In this document: piece by piece, positions 55,231 to 64,000 of the stretch
How the letters are laid out: the number at the start of each line of letters is the position of its first letter
How positions within the stretch are numbered: position 1 is the first letter of the stretch
Source: Eutreptiella sp. 'Long Island Sound 2002'
Taxonomy: Eukaryota; Euglenozoa; Euglenophyceae; Eutreptiales; Eutreptiaceae
Assembly: GCA_964036045.1 (NCBI GenBank)
Contig: OZ038385.1
Location: 60,607,919 to 60,671,918, forward strand
Reading direction: 5' to 3'
DNA length: 64,000 nt
Notes under the pieces: generated by a model
The model's input: only the letters and a program-made list of their open reading frames with translations
Database searches by the model: none
What the model was told of the DNA's origin: nothing
Position numbers and translations under genes: made by a program

Positions 55231-58200
55231 ATGCCCGAAGATGAAGCTCCACATCTGCGGCTGGGAAACCCGTGCGGAGTCCGCTGGGAGGTGACCTCGG
55301 CTGCGGCGGCTCTGAGCAGCTGCACTGGTTCTGCAGCCCGTGCATCACGAACTTGTGGTCGTGCCCACTCTGCCGGCTACTCCATCCCCTCTGCACAGCT
55401 CTGCCGCCGCGAGAAAGGCAAGACGAAGACCTCACACTCCAGACACTGCGCACTCTGGTCCGGCAAAACGTCTGGAACAATGGCGGGGGGGGGGGACAAC
55501 CCCGACATCGAGTGGTTGGACGTCCTCACCGATGAGGACCCCGCGACACCACCCCGGCGCCCCCCCTGGCGCGCATCAACCTGGGCGCTGCCAGACCTGG
55601 GGGCAGACCCCACGATTTACGTCCCCGACTACGAACATTACGATAACGCGCCACGGGGCAGTCTACCCCCAAATTGGCAATCTGCCAGACAGTTGGGGCC
55701 CCGTCACCCCCTTGAACCACAACAACTACCGCACCATCGTCGTCACCCTCACCTCCCGATCGCCTTCGGCTGGCTGGTGGGGGACGCGGAATGGGCGATT
55801 GGCATCGCCCGCGGCGCCCATGGCGGCAAGTGGGGGGAATTCTTCCACCGCGGCGGGACCATAACCCCAGGGGCGACCGAGAGGCTGATGGCGGCCCACC
55901 TCACGTGGAGGGGCATCCCCCCCCCACGCAGCCTGCGGCCACTGGCACAGCGTGCCCAGCAGCCGCACGTCCCGCCGCCGCAACCGGGCACTTACGGCAA
56001 TGCGGCAGTGGCCAGAATGATGGCCAGAGGTACCCGGCTCGACGGCTCATCCTTCTCCTCCTGGAGAACCGCGACCATCACCACCCCCCCGCCACCATCC
56101 CGCGCCACGACAGCGACTAGGGCCACAAATGTACGCGCTCGAACATCGGCCGCAACGTCCTCCACGTCCCCCAGCCCATCCACCTCCGCCCCCCCCACAC
56201 CCGTCGCCACATCACACCAACAGCGCGCCACCGACGCCACGCAGACTACGGACGCTCTGGCATCATCGAGGGCCGGCACGCCACAGAGCCCCCGACAGGA
56301 GCGTGTGTCCAAACAGGCGGCGCAACGACAACCACCACAACACCACACGGCCACTGGGATCCATGGACACCGGGCGTCACCTGCCGGGAGCGGAGCCATA
56401 CCGAGCCCCAAGAATACGGGGGTGGTGGGCATCCAGCCCGAACAACCCCCTGGCACCGCACACCTGCACAGAGAGCCGACCTCGAGCCCCACAGGAAGCC
56501 CGCAACCCCTAACACCACCCGTCGCGTCCGCGCACGGTCAACGGCCGGCAGCCAGCCAGGCGGCAGCAACACAGGCCCACCCGGAATCCCGCCCGCACCA
56601 TGGCACACCTGACCGGCCGACAGCGGGCCCAGCACACGCGCCGCCCGACGGCCCCCCCACGCAGGCACACACCGCTACCCCGACCGACACCACCACCGCC
56701 CGGCCCTCCGACTCCGTGCACCCCCACACCCACGACCCCACCGAGGGCCTAGTCCCCCAGGCTCAGGCAACGTCCGGCGCGGAGGATCTACCGACCACGA
56801 CACACGACGGACCGGCGCCCCAGCGGCACCACGCCCCACTAACCGGGCCGAAGGCGCGGCCAGCAGAGCCGTCATCTCCTGGTCGCCCAGACCCCGACTC
56901 CGGCCCCGGCCTGGACCCGGCACGCACCACCGCCCTGGCGGGAGCCCTGCAGCCCGCGGGCCCGGGAAGCCAACCTGAGCCGCCGCCCGTGGCGGAAGGC
57001 CACGCCCGAGGGGCAACGCAACCGACGAACGATGAAGCCGGGCCGCCTGCACTGCCAGCCCAACCGCAGCGCGGGGAGCCCACGGTGGGCGCGGAAGAAA
57101 TGCGGGGGCCCCCACAACGGACAGCAATACCAACACCAATGGGGGAACCTGGCGGGGGAGCGGACCGGCTGGCAATGCAGAGTGCGGACCCACGGGACAC
57201 AGCAGCACACGGAGGCGGCGAGGCGTTGAACGCTGACCAGCCTGACACGGAACCTGAAGGACCAACGCCGGACACCGACTCTGAGGACAGCCTCCACCAA
57301 CCATCAGCCACAGATCGCGCGGGCGCCGCCCCCCTGGCGAACTTAGCACGTCGCGCCGGCGCAAGCACGCCGGGGGGGGGCGCCGCCGCGAAACCCACCG
57401 GAAACGCGCGCGGTGTCAGATACCCGGGAAGCCACACCCGACTGCCCCAGCGCGCGGCCGACAGGGAAACGTCACCCAGCAGACACAACTGGGACGACGA
57501 CTCTTTCGATGCCTTCAAGGAGTCCTGCATGGGTGATGCCCCCATGGTCCCAGCACCGGCTGCGCCACGCGTCCACCCGGAGCCACGACGCGACCATGCG
57601 GAGGACACACCCCTCACGATATCACGTCAGGCACACCTCCAGCGCGATTACACCGCCCTGGGGCATGTTACCGCTGCGGCTGAGGGGCATGCGACCGCCA
57701 GCGGCGCGGCGGACCGGACCACGGACGAGCCCGGCGCCCCAGGAGATGGCGCGTGCGTGGAAGCGGCCACCAACACCGCTAGCGAGCCTACCGACCCGCC
57801 GCCGGGGACCGCCCCGCCCTGGGGGCGGGGACACCTGGACTACGCACGCTTGGAGGGTGACGCCAACCGCCCCGGCGAAAAAGCGGAACAAGCGGCGGCC
57901 CGAGACCTGGGCCTATGGATCCCCAGGCTTACCGCAGGGGAGCAGCTTGCCTGGGCAGTCAGCATCCGATGGCTGCTTACTTCGCCGTCCTGCCACCTCG
58001 CTGAGGGAACCCGCACCATGGCAGACATTACCTTGGGCCATGGGATGGGGCACACGCCCCCCGCCACCATGGACCACCCCGGCGAATGGCACTATGTGGC
58101 CACCCGGTTCATGGCGCATATGGGGGCCTACAGCCCGGATGAAATGGATAGACTCCACTGGCAGTGGCACCAGCGCGCCGCCCTGCGCATCCGTGCGACC

Positions 58201-58959
58201 ATGCGGGACCATGATATCTGGGAAATCCCTGGGTCACGGGGCTACCAAGGACACGCCTCAGGCCACCGGCGGCCGCGGTCCCAAGACGTCCCGGAGCCTC
58301 CCAGGCACGCGGCGCGCCGTAACTCCCCGGAACGCCCACGGGGGCCACCACCGGGGATGGGTTCCCCCTCTCGCACATACAGAAGCCCCCTGCGACCGTT
58401 CGCCCCACAGAGGGGCCCGGGCAAATCTCATCCCTCGGGGATGCAGGGCGGCACGCCGGAACACGCCAAGAGACAAGGAACCCTGGTCGATCCCGTCACC
58501 GCAGCCGCACGCCGCCTCCCGCGGCGTGGCGAGTCGTCTTCCATGAGGGTATGGACAGGGACCACGAGGGCCCCTGCGACCCCCACGCCCAGCGGACATC
58601 ATCTACCACCATTCTCCGACGCCGGTCCAAGAGGCCCTGCACCAAACGGGCGCACATCCCCACCATTCTCACGCCGGTTGAGCGCGAGCGGCAGGCAGTG
58701 CTTCACGCAAGCCTCCGCCGGGCAGCGGACGGAACATCCAGCTCATCCGCCGCCTCCCTCCCAGGGTCAGCGGCCAATCCGCTGTCGGGGGGACAACACG
58801 CCACGGACGCGCGACCAAGGGAGCCTGCGGCCGACCCGAGACCTGCGCAAGGAGCGGGGGGACAGCCCCCCCAAGAGCCCCAGAACCGCCAAGCCACGGA
58901 GGGCACATCGCAACAACCGGGGCACGACGCGAGCAGCCCAAGGGCGGACGCAGAAATGA
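55231..58959 (+). pseudogene. LINE-B ORF3: RING-like finger, Pro-rich region, conserved central block
   Basis: ATG at 55231 corresponds to 4811 in A. One frame is open to 58959, but the zinc-finger half lies in another frame (about 55290-55490: GCGGSEQLHWFC, SPCITNLWSCPLC), with shifts near 55290 and at the 11-G run near 55485-55495. The first Cys pair is CGVR instead of CGVC, so one ligand is lost. Then come IEWLDVLTDEDPATPP, YVPDYEHY, LPIAFGWLVGDAEWAIGIAR, LTWRGIPPPRSL, a long Pro/Thr/Ala-rich part, and the central block (WDDDSFDAFKES, YARLEGDANRPGEKAEQA, YVATRFMAHMGAYSPDEM). As in A, the tail after about 58540 is probably not the coding frame. Confidence 0.6.
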
Positions 58960-59126
58960 CAGGGACCTCCGCTCTCAGGAGTCCGCCGGCCCACTGCCCG
59001 CCGCCACGACCTGCTCGGTGCCCCAGCAACAGGAGCCCTGCACGGAGTACGTGCCTGGGGGACACCCTGGCACCACCTCACGGCACCCCTCCCCGACTAG
59101 CGCCACGCTGGACCAGGACCGGGTGA
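58551..59126 (+). CDS. LINE-B ORF3 segment in -1 frame
   Basis: Equivalent of 8129-8818 in copy A, with the same frame offset from its upstream neighbour. Contains RRRSKRPCTKRAHIPTILTP, VERERQAVLHASLRRAAD and GTSSSSAASLPGSA, a basic then Ser-rich sequence. Homology to the A product fades after EMTGTS because of another shift near 58975. No known domain. Confidence 0.45.
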   Translation: MDRDHEGPCDPHAQRTSSTTILRRRSKRPCTKRAHIPTILTPVERERQAVLHASLRRAADGTSSSSAASLPGSAANPLSGGQHATDARPREPAADPRPAQGAGGQPPQEPQNRQATEGTSQQPGHDASSPRADAEMTGTSALRSPPAHCPPPRPARCPSNRSPARSTCLGDTLAPPHGTPPRLAPRWTRTG

Positions 59127-60325
59127 CCCTGCCCCCCCCACCCCCCCGGCCGCCGCAGCAAAGGGGCACGGGTCTCTTCGACGACGCGGAACTGAGAGCA
59201 CTCTACGGCATCCACGCATCCACACCCTCGAGCGAGCAGGTGGCAACCGTCCGGGAAGACCTCCGTGATGTCAACCCGAACAGGCTATTCGCCGTGGTTC
59301 CCCTGCCACAGGCCGCAAGAACCGAAATCTTTGTGCGGCAGCTCCAGGCGCTCATCACCCCCGGGGCACAGGTCTCTGGTGACCTTGTTGAAGCGTGGAT
59401 CTGGTGGTTCAACACCCATCAACCAGCCCAGGGGGGCGTGTGGGTCCCACACCTGGGCTGGGTACACACGCTCATAGCAACCCCCACGGACCCCAGACCT
59501 GAGCCCAGCACCGGCGGCCGGGAGCGGGCCGCGCTGCCACCGAGGCCCGAGACCCTCCGTATCCCGCCGTACGAAGGCCTGGCGGCATGGGAAGGCGGGA
59601 CCGCCCGTGACAGGGGGCGCAACCTCACGAGCCTGGCGGCGCGCTACCCGGAGACGGCGCGCGCAGCGCCCCCGCCGCGCGAACGTGACCCCAGCACCAT
59701 CGCCATGATCGTGTTGGAGAATGGCCACTACTACCAAGTGCGGATCATCCCGCATCCGCAGGAGAGCCAATGGGGCTTGGAGGCCGTCGACTCCATGCTC
59801 CCGGCGACCACGGCCCTACCGGACAGCCCCAACCCCCTGCTCCCAGGCCAGCCCCCGGACCCCCTGACGGCCATCGTGTCGGGGACCGCCGGCACTTGGC
59901 ACCCAGGCCACGCCCTCTACTGCCTCTGGCGGTGGGCGCAGCGCCGCAGGCCACACACCAGGGTATGGTCAGCGACGTGCACATTCTACCCCCACGGCCG
60001 GCAGCAGTTGGAAGCCATCCCGGAAGGGACGTCAGAGACCTCCACTGCGCCCAACCTGTGCCCCGTCTTCGCGATCCACCAGATCCGGGCGCTGGCACTG
60101 GGCGAGCAACTGCAGCCCGCCATTCGCACTGAGACGGAGGCCCAGGGGGCACACGCGGCCCTTGTGCACGAAATCTTCAGTGCCCTCCGCAGCGCCCTTG
60201 TGCGACGCGTGGGTAACCCCGCAGCCGGCCACAGGACCTGCAGCGACGACGCACAGCCGCACACGCGCGACGCGAGTCCCGCACTGGCCATGCGCAAGGG
60301 AGGAGATGACACGGCGGCCACGTGA
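59018..60325 (+). CDS. LINE-B ORF3 C-terminal domain, tentative C48/Ulp1-like
   Basis: Open frame of 435 codons, intact. It aligns with copy A 8788-9855 and carries the same blocks: LFDDAELRALYGIHAS, VNPNRLFAVVPLP, VSGDLVEAWIWWFN, WVPHLGWVHTL, MIVLENGHYYQVRII, LEAVDSM and HPGHALYCLWRWA. Conserved His (GHYY), Asp (VDSM) and Cys (LYCLW) in both copies are the candidate catalytic set if this is a C48-type cysteine protease; the usual DCG motif is not visible, so the call stays tentative. After about 60200 it runs into the duplicated 3' segment, which adds a tail (GNPAAGHRTCSDD) absent from A. Confidence 0.4.
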   Translation: MPQQQEPCTEYVPGGHPGTTSRHPSPTSATLDQDRVTLPPPPPRPPQQRGTGLFDDAELRALYGIHASTPSSEQVATVREDLRDVNPNRLFAVVPLPQAARTEIFVRQLQALITPGAQVSGDLVEAWIWWFNTHQPAQGGVWVPHLGWVHTLIATPTDPRPEPSTGGRERAALPPRPETLRIPPYEGLAAWEGGTARDRGRNLTSLAARYPETARAAPPPRERDPSTIAMIVLENGHYYQVRIIPHPQESQWGLEAVDSMLPATTALPDSPNPLLPGQPPDPLTAIVSGTAGTWHPGHALYCLWRWAQRRRPHTRVWSATCTFYPHGRQQLEAIPEGTSETSTAPNLCPVFAIHQIRALALGEQLQPAIRTETEAQGAHAALVHEIFSALRSALVRRVGNPAAGHRTCSDDAQPHTRDASPALAMRKGGDDTAAT

Positions 60326-61562
60326 TCACCTCCTCCCACCAGAGGACCCGGCGATGGACGTCACACCAACGGGTGCGGAGTCGGCCATGAACCACGACGA
60401 CCCCGGGCGAGCCAACCTCGCCCAAAAGGACCCCCTCGTACAACCCAACAACCCGCGGCCGCGCAACACACTCCAGCAACGCCTGTCGGTCGGGCACACC
60501 AGCAGGGAAGACGTCAACCTGCCCGGCACGTGCAACGGACACCCAAAGAGTAGAGGCTAACCTTAGCAGCCTGTGGTGTCGGACACGAACAAAAACTCAA
60601 CGACCTGCTCCCACATCCCCCGGGCGGGGGCCGCGCTTCCGGGACCCCCGCGACCCGCCTGCAACAGAGAAAGGGGCGCGGCCAAACCCGGACCCGTCGT
60701 TCCACCTGACCCTCCTCTCCCGCGAGCCGGATCCGCGAGGGGCCAGGCAAAGGGGCCAGCCAAACACGCGGGGCCCACGGCCAGGCCGATGACAACGGGA
60801 ATGTTATCGAGCAGCGTGATCCACCAGATCCGGGCGCTGGCGCTGGGCGAGCAACTGCAGCCCGCCATTCGCACTGAGACGGAGGCCCAGGCGGCACACG
60901 CGGCCCTTGTGCACGAAATCTTCAGTGCCCTCCGCAGCCCCCTTCTGCGACGCGTGGGAAACCCCCCAGGGCCCTGAGCCACAGCCGGCCACATGACCTG
61001 CAGCAACGACGCACCGCCACACACGCGCAACACGAGTCCCGCACCGGCCATATGCAAGGAAGGAGACGACACGGCGGCCGCGGGATCACCTCCTCCGACC
61101 GCAGGACCTGGCGATGGACGTCACACCAACGGCTGCGGAATCAGCCATAAACCACGACGACCCCGGGCGAGCCAACCTCGCCCAAAAGGACCCCCTCGTA
61201 CAACCCAACGACCCGCGGCCGCGCGACACACTCCAGCAACGCCTGTCGGTCGGGCACACCGGCGGGAAAGACGTCAACCTGCCCGGCACATGCAACGGAC
61301 AACCAAAGAGTAGAGGGTAGCCTTAGCAGCCCGTGGTGTTGAACACGAACAAAAACCCAACGACTTCCTCCCACATCCCCCCGGGCGGGGGCCACGCTTC
61401 CCCAACCCCCGCAGCCCGCCTGCAACAGAGAAAGGGGCGGCGCCAAACCCGGACCCGTCCTTCCACCTGACCCTCCTCTCCCGCGAGCCGGATCCGCAAG
61501 GCGCCGGGCAAAGGGGCCAGCCAAACACGCGGGACCCATGGCCGGGCCGATGATCACGGGAA
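60073..61562 (+). repeat. Tandem duplication (745 bp) of ORF3 3' end and downstream DNA, copy B
   Basis: GATCCACCAGATCCGGGCGC starts at 60073 and again at 60818; the two units match closely to 60817 and 61562. The second unit carries the ORF3 C-terminal codons without an upstream coding context (60815-60977). Confidence 0.9.
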
Positions 61563-62439
61563 TGTTATAGAACAATCATCCAGAATGTTACCTTCCAAGG
61601 CGAGAATCAAGGGATACGTGCACTGCGGGGACCGGCGCACACCTCCTCCGGGAAAGTTAAACGCCTGGGACGCTGGGGGGGATTCGGCACATATAACCTG
61701 CGAGAATGGTACGAGAGACACACTCCCCGCAGAAAGCTAACAGCGTCAAAAAGCGAGAGGGGGGCTGCAACACTGCCCGGTATTCCTATCCTCCGAAACC
61801 CCAGCCAGGGCACGCAAGGGACCACAGGCTCGCCACACGGGGCCACGCTGACCCCCTGCCACCAGGCACGAATGTGTTACGCCGAGCCCAGCCCACCACA
61901 CCGGACGGAACGTCCCAGCACCACAGCACGAGCTGAACCGCCCTAACCATCCTAACTGCCAAACTGAGCACTGCGACACAGGCACACCAGCCACATGACC
62001 CGCAAAACACGGCACGATATGGCGCACGGCAGGCAGGCAGACACGAGCACGAGCACGGCACCACCGAGCCGGAACAGCACCCTGGGGCTCCCATGGGGAG
62101 CACGGGGACGCACCAAGGGGGACTGACGGGGCCTTGCCACTGACGGGGGGTGTGCATATGAATGGCACGGGCGAAGCTGGAAGGACGGCCACAGAGCACC
62201 GCGAAGTACCAGATGATGTGTTGTGCATGTAACGCTGCCAGGGCGGGGCTGGGGAAAGGGCACCAAATTTGAAAAACTTTTTACAGCGGTCAAACCACTT
62301 ATCATTACTTTTCTCCCCCACGGTGGGGAGACGGCGCACAGTAAAAATGTACCGTGCCGGCCCCACGCAACTGGCACCAACCAACACCGCAACAAGCAGG
62401 GCAACTGCGCGCAACAAATCCGACTGCGCAAGCGCCCGC
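61563..62439 (+). other. LINE-B 3' untranslated region, non-repeat part
   Basis: Homologous to 11016-11899 of copy A; no conserved ORF. Confidence 0.6.
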
Positions 62440-63490
62440 TGCAGCGCCAAGGAACCAACGCCGAACAACCCGACCAAGAGGCGGCTAACACGACCGCGCA
62501 CCAACAAAACCACTGCAGCGGCCACGACGTGACGATAAACAGACCGCACGCACGCCGGCCAACACGAAACTGGCCGGACATGCATGGGTCGGTACAGGAG
62601 CGGCGTCCAACGGGCTGGCGACACTGTGGTGAGCCACGCCCGCCGACCACCATGCCCACGAACACAGCACAACACTGTAACTCTACCAGTACGAACACGA
62701 CCAACCAACGTTAACAAACTACACTACACTACACTTGGACAAACCAAGACGCAAGTAACAAGCACCAACACGGATGTGCCGGCTACACAGACAGGACTTG
62801 ATGATAAGACCACCGGCAGCAGCGCGGCGGAACTCACGCGAGCCTAGCCAACCATGAGGCGGCCACGACAACCGCGCACCAACCACACCGCAGCTGCACC
62901 CGCCACATGACCGTAAACAGACCACACGCAAGCCGGCCAACGCAAAACCAGCCAGGCGTGCACGGGTCGAAACAAGAACAGCGTCCAACGGGATGGCAGC
63001 ACCGCGGTGCGCCACGCCCGCCAACAACCATGCCCACGAACGCAACAGACAACCGCAACTCTACCATTACGAGCGCCGCCAACCAACGTTGACAAACTGC
63101 ACTACGCTACACTTGGACCAACCAAGACGCAACTGGCCAGCACCGACACAGATGTGCCGGCTGCACAAACAACATTCGGCGATACGACCACCGGCAGCAG
63201 GGCGACGGAACCCACACAAACCAAGCCGACCATGAGGCGGCCAAGACAACCGTGCACCAACCACACCGCAGCTGCAGACGCCACTTGACCGTAAACAGAC
63301 CACACTCCAGCCGGCCAACACCAAACCAGCCAGGCGTGCACAGGTCGAAACGGGAACGGCGTCCAACCGGTTGGCGACACCGTGGTGCGCCACGCCCGCC
63401 GACGACCACATCCATGAACAAAACCGTGACTCTACAATCACGCAACCGACCAACCAACGTCAACAAACTACGCCGAACGGTTAAACGACC
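62440..63490 (+). repeat. 378-bp tandem repeat array in LINE-B 3' region (about 3 copies)
   Basis: Landmark TGACCGTAAACAGACC (TGACGATAAAC in the first unit) near 62529, 62907 and 63286, spacing 378-379. Same family as 11900-13310 but one unit fewer. Confidence 0.9.
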
Positions 63491-63958
63491 GACCAACCAA
63501 CCACGACGACCTACTTCGAACCCCCGGCCCCCCGGGAGAGCGCAAGCTCGACCAAGTCAGGAGGCGTGAGTGTGCGCCACGGCATGCGACCCCCGTAGCA
63601 CCTGCTTCTTCAAGTCGCCTCACGCCTACTGAAAACCAACCCAGGTGGGGCTGCCTGCAGGACAGGGCCCTTGGCCTCGCTCCCGGCCCCTGGGCCCCGG
63701 AATCCGGAGGTTGATGAGGATGTGCGATGGGACCCTCCCCCACGTATCATCCGCCCAAAGGAGAGGAATGTGAGACTTTGGTCGAACATGGGTTACCTCT
63801 CTGGGCAGAACCCGCTGTAGGGTACTGCTCGCGGCGACCGCGCCCTTCCCCCATGTGGGGGAGCCGCTTTGTGGGGGCACGTGCAGTAGGGCCCCGGGTG
63901 GGTGAGCAAAAGCCCCTTGGTAAGACCCCCCAGCGGGGCAACCCCAGTCCCGAGTCGA
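63491..63958 (+). other. LINE 3'-terminal conserved segment (copy B)
   Basis: Nearly identical to 13311-13781 of copy A up to the tail. Confidence 0.6.
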
Positions 63959-63972
63959 CCTACCTACCTACC
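63959..63972 (+). repeat. LINE-B 3' tail, (CCTA)3CC
   Basis: Same 14 bases as 13782-13795; the following 28 bases (CTCTAACAAATGGGG...) are unrelated flank and too short to classify. Confidence 0.8.
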
Positions 63973-64000
63973 CTCTAACAAATGGGGGGGAAATAATCCT

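Larger units (their letters stand above)
13797..63972 (+). mobile_element. LINE copy B, split by three nested insertions (about 17.9 kb without them)
   Basis: Pieces: 13797-15209, 19272-22969, 38032-41275 and 54456-63972. Joins are supported by target duplications and by continuity with uninterrupted copy A. At 22969/38016 the repeated 16 bases occur once in A near 776-791, and at 41275/54451 the CATACCACTACCCAC of A (near 4029) is split. Subtracting insertions and duplicate target bases leaves about 17.87 kb. The frame is open at 13799 with no ATG, so the true 5' end is missing or lies beyond copy A. Numerous stops and frameshifts show it is inactive. Confidence 0.85.

Noticed and set aside
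1-64000. tRNA, rRNA, riboswitch or bacterial operon features
   Set aside because: No tRNA-like cloverleaf, rRNA segment or Shine-Dalgarno-type gene arrangement was recognised; all coding content is retrotransposon-type. A tRNAscan/Infernal run would settle it.

Overview
This window is eukaryotic repeat DNA, most likely a heterochromatic or centromere/subtelomere-type cluster. It is made of retrotransposons inserted into one another, and I see no convincing single-copy host gene, rRNA or tRNA. The species cannot be fixed from the sequence. The non-LTR elements have APE and RNase H domains. One LTR element is a chromodomain Ty3/gypsy element. Both LTR elements have a primer-binding site matching initiator tRNA-Met (TGGTAGCAGA). 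The LINE DNA is GC-rich. A nucleus of an alga, fungus or other GC-rich protist would all fit; I do not choose between them.

Layout. (1) 1-13795, + strand: LINE copy A, entering mid-endonuclease at the left edge. It has an intact pol ORF (end of APE, RT, RNase H, zinc knuckle), a downstream ORF3 (RING-like zinc finger, long Pro/Thr-rich part, tentative C48-like C-terminus), a 4 kb 3' region with two tandem-repeat systems, and a (CCTA)n tail. (2) 13797-63972, + strand: LINE copy B of the same family. Removing its three insertions leaves about 17.9 kb, very long for a LINE, and its reading frame is still open at its left edge. B is decayed by stops and frameshifts and is split by (3), (4) and (5).

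(3) 15210-19267, - strand: a 4.06 kb LTR retrotransposon with roughly 555 bp LTRs, no reverse transcriptase, and a chromodomain protein. (4) 22970-38015, + strand: a different LINE of 15.0 kb, bounded by a perfect 16-bp target-site duplication. It encodes an unknown ORF1, an AlkB-type 2OG-Fe(II) dioxygenase domain, a Cys-rich segment, APE, RT and RNase H, and carries a 5.3 kb minisatellite of 105 units of 50 bp. (5) 41276-54450, - strand: a 13.2 kb Ty3/gypsy chromovirus-type element with 2.36 kb LTRs, ACCAC target duplications and a full but broken gag-pol.

How the genes relate. Every coding region belongs to a mobile element. Copy A (intact pol) directly abuts B at a point where B is open mid-ORF, so A probably inserted into B; the three other elements also hit B. 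The strongest novelty candidates are the AlkB domain in LINE-2, the RING plus protease-like ORF3 of the giant LINE family, and the 50-bp minisatellite inside LINE-2. Frame breaks are frequent in long C, G or A runs, so some may be assembly errors rather than mutations.
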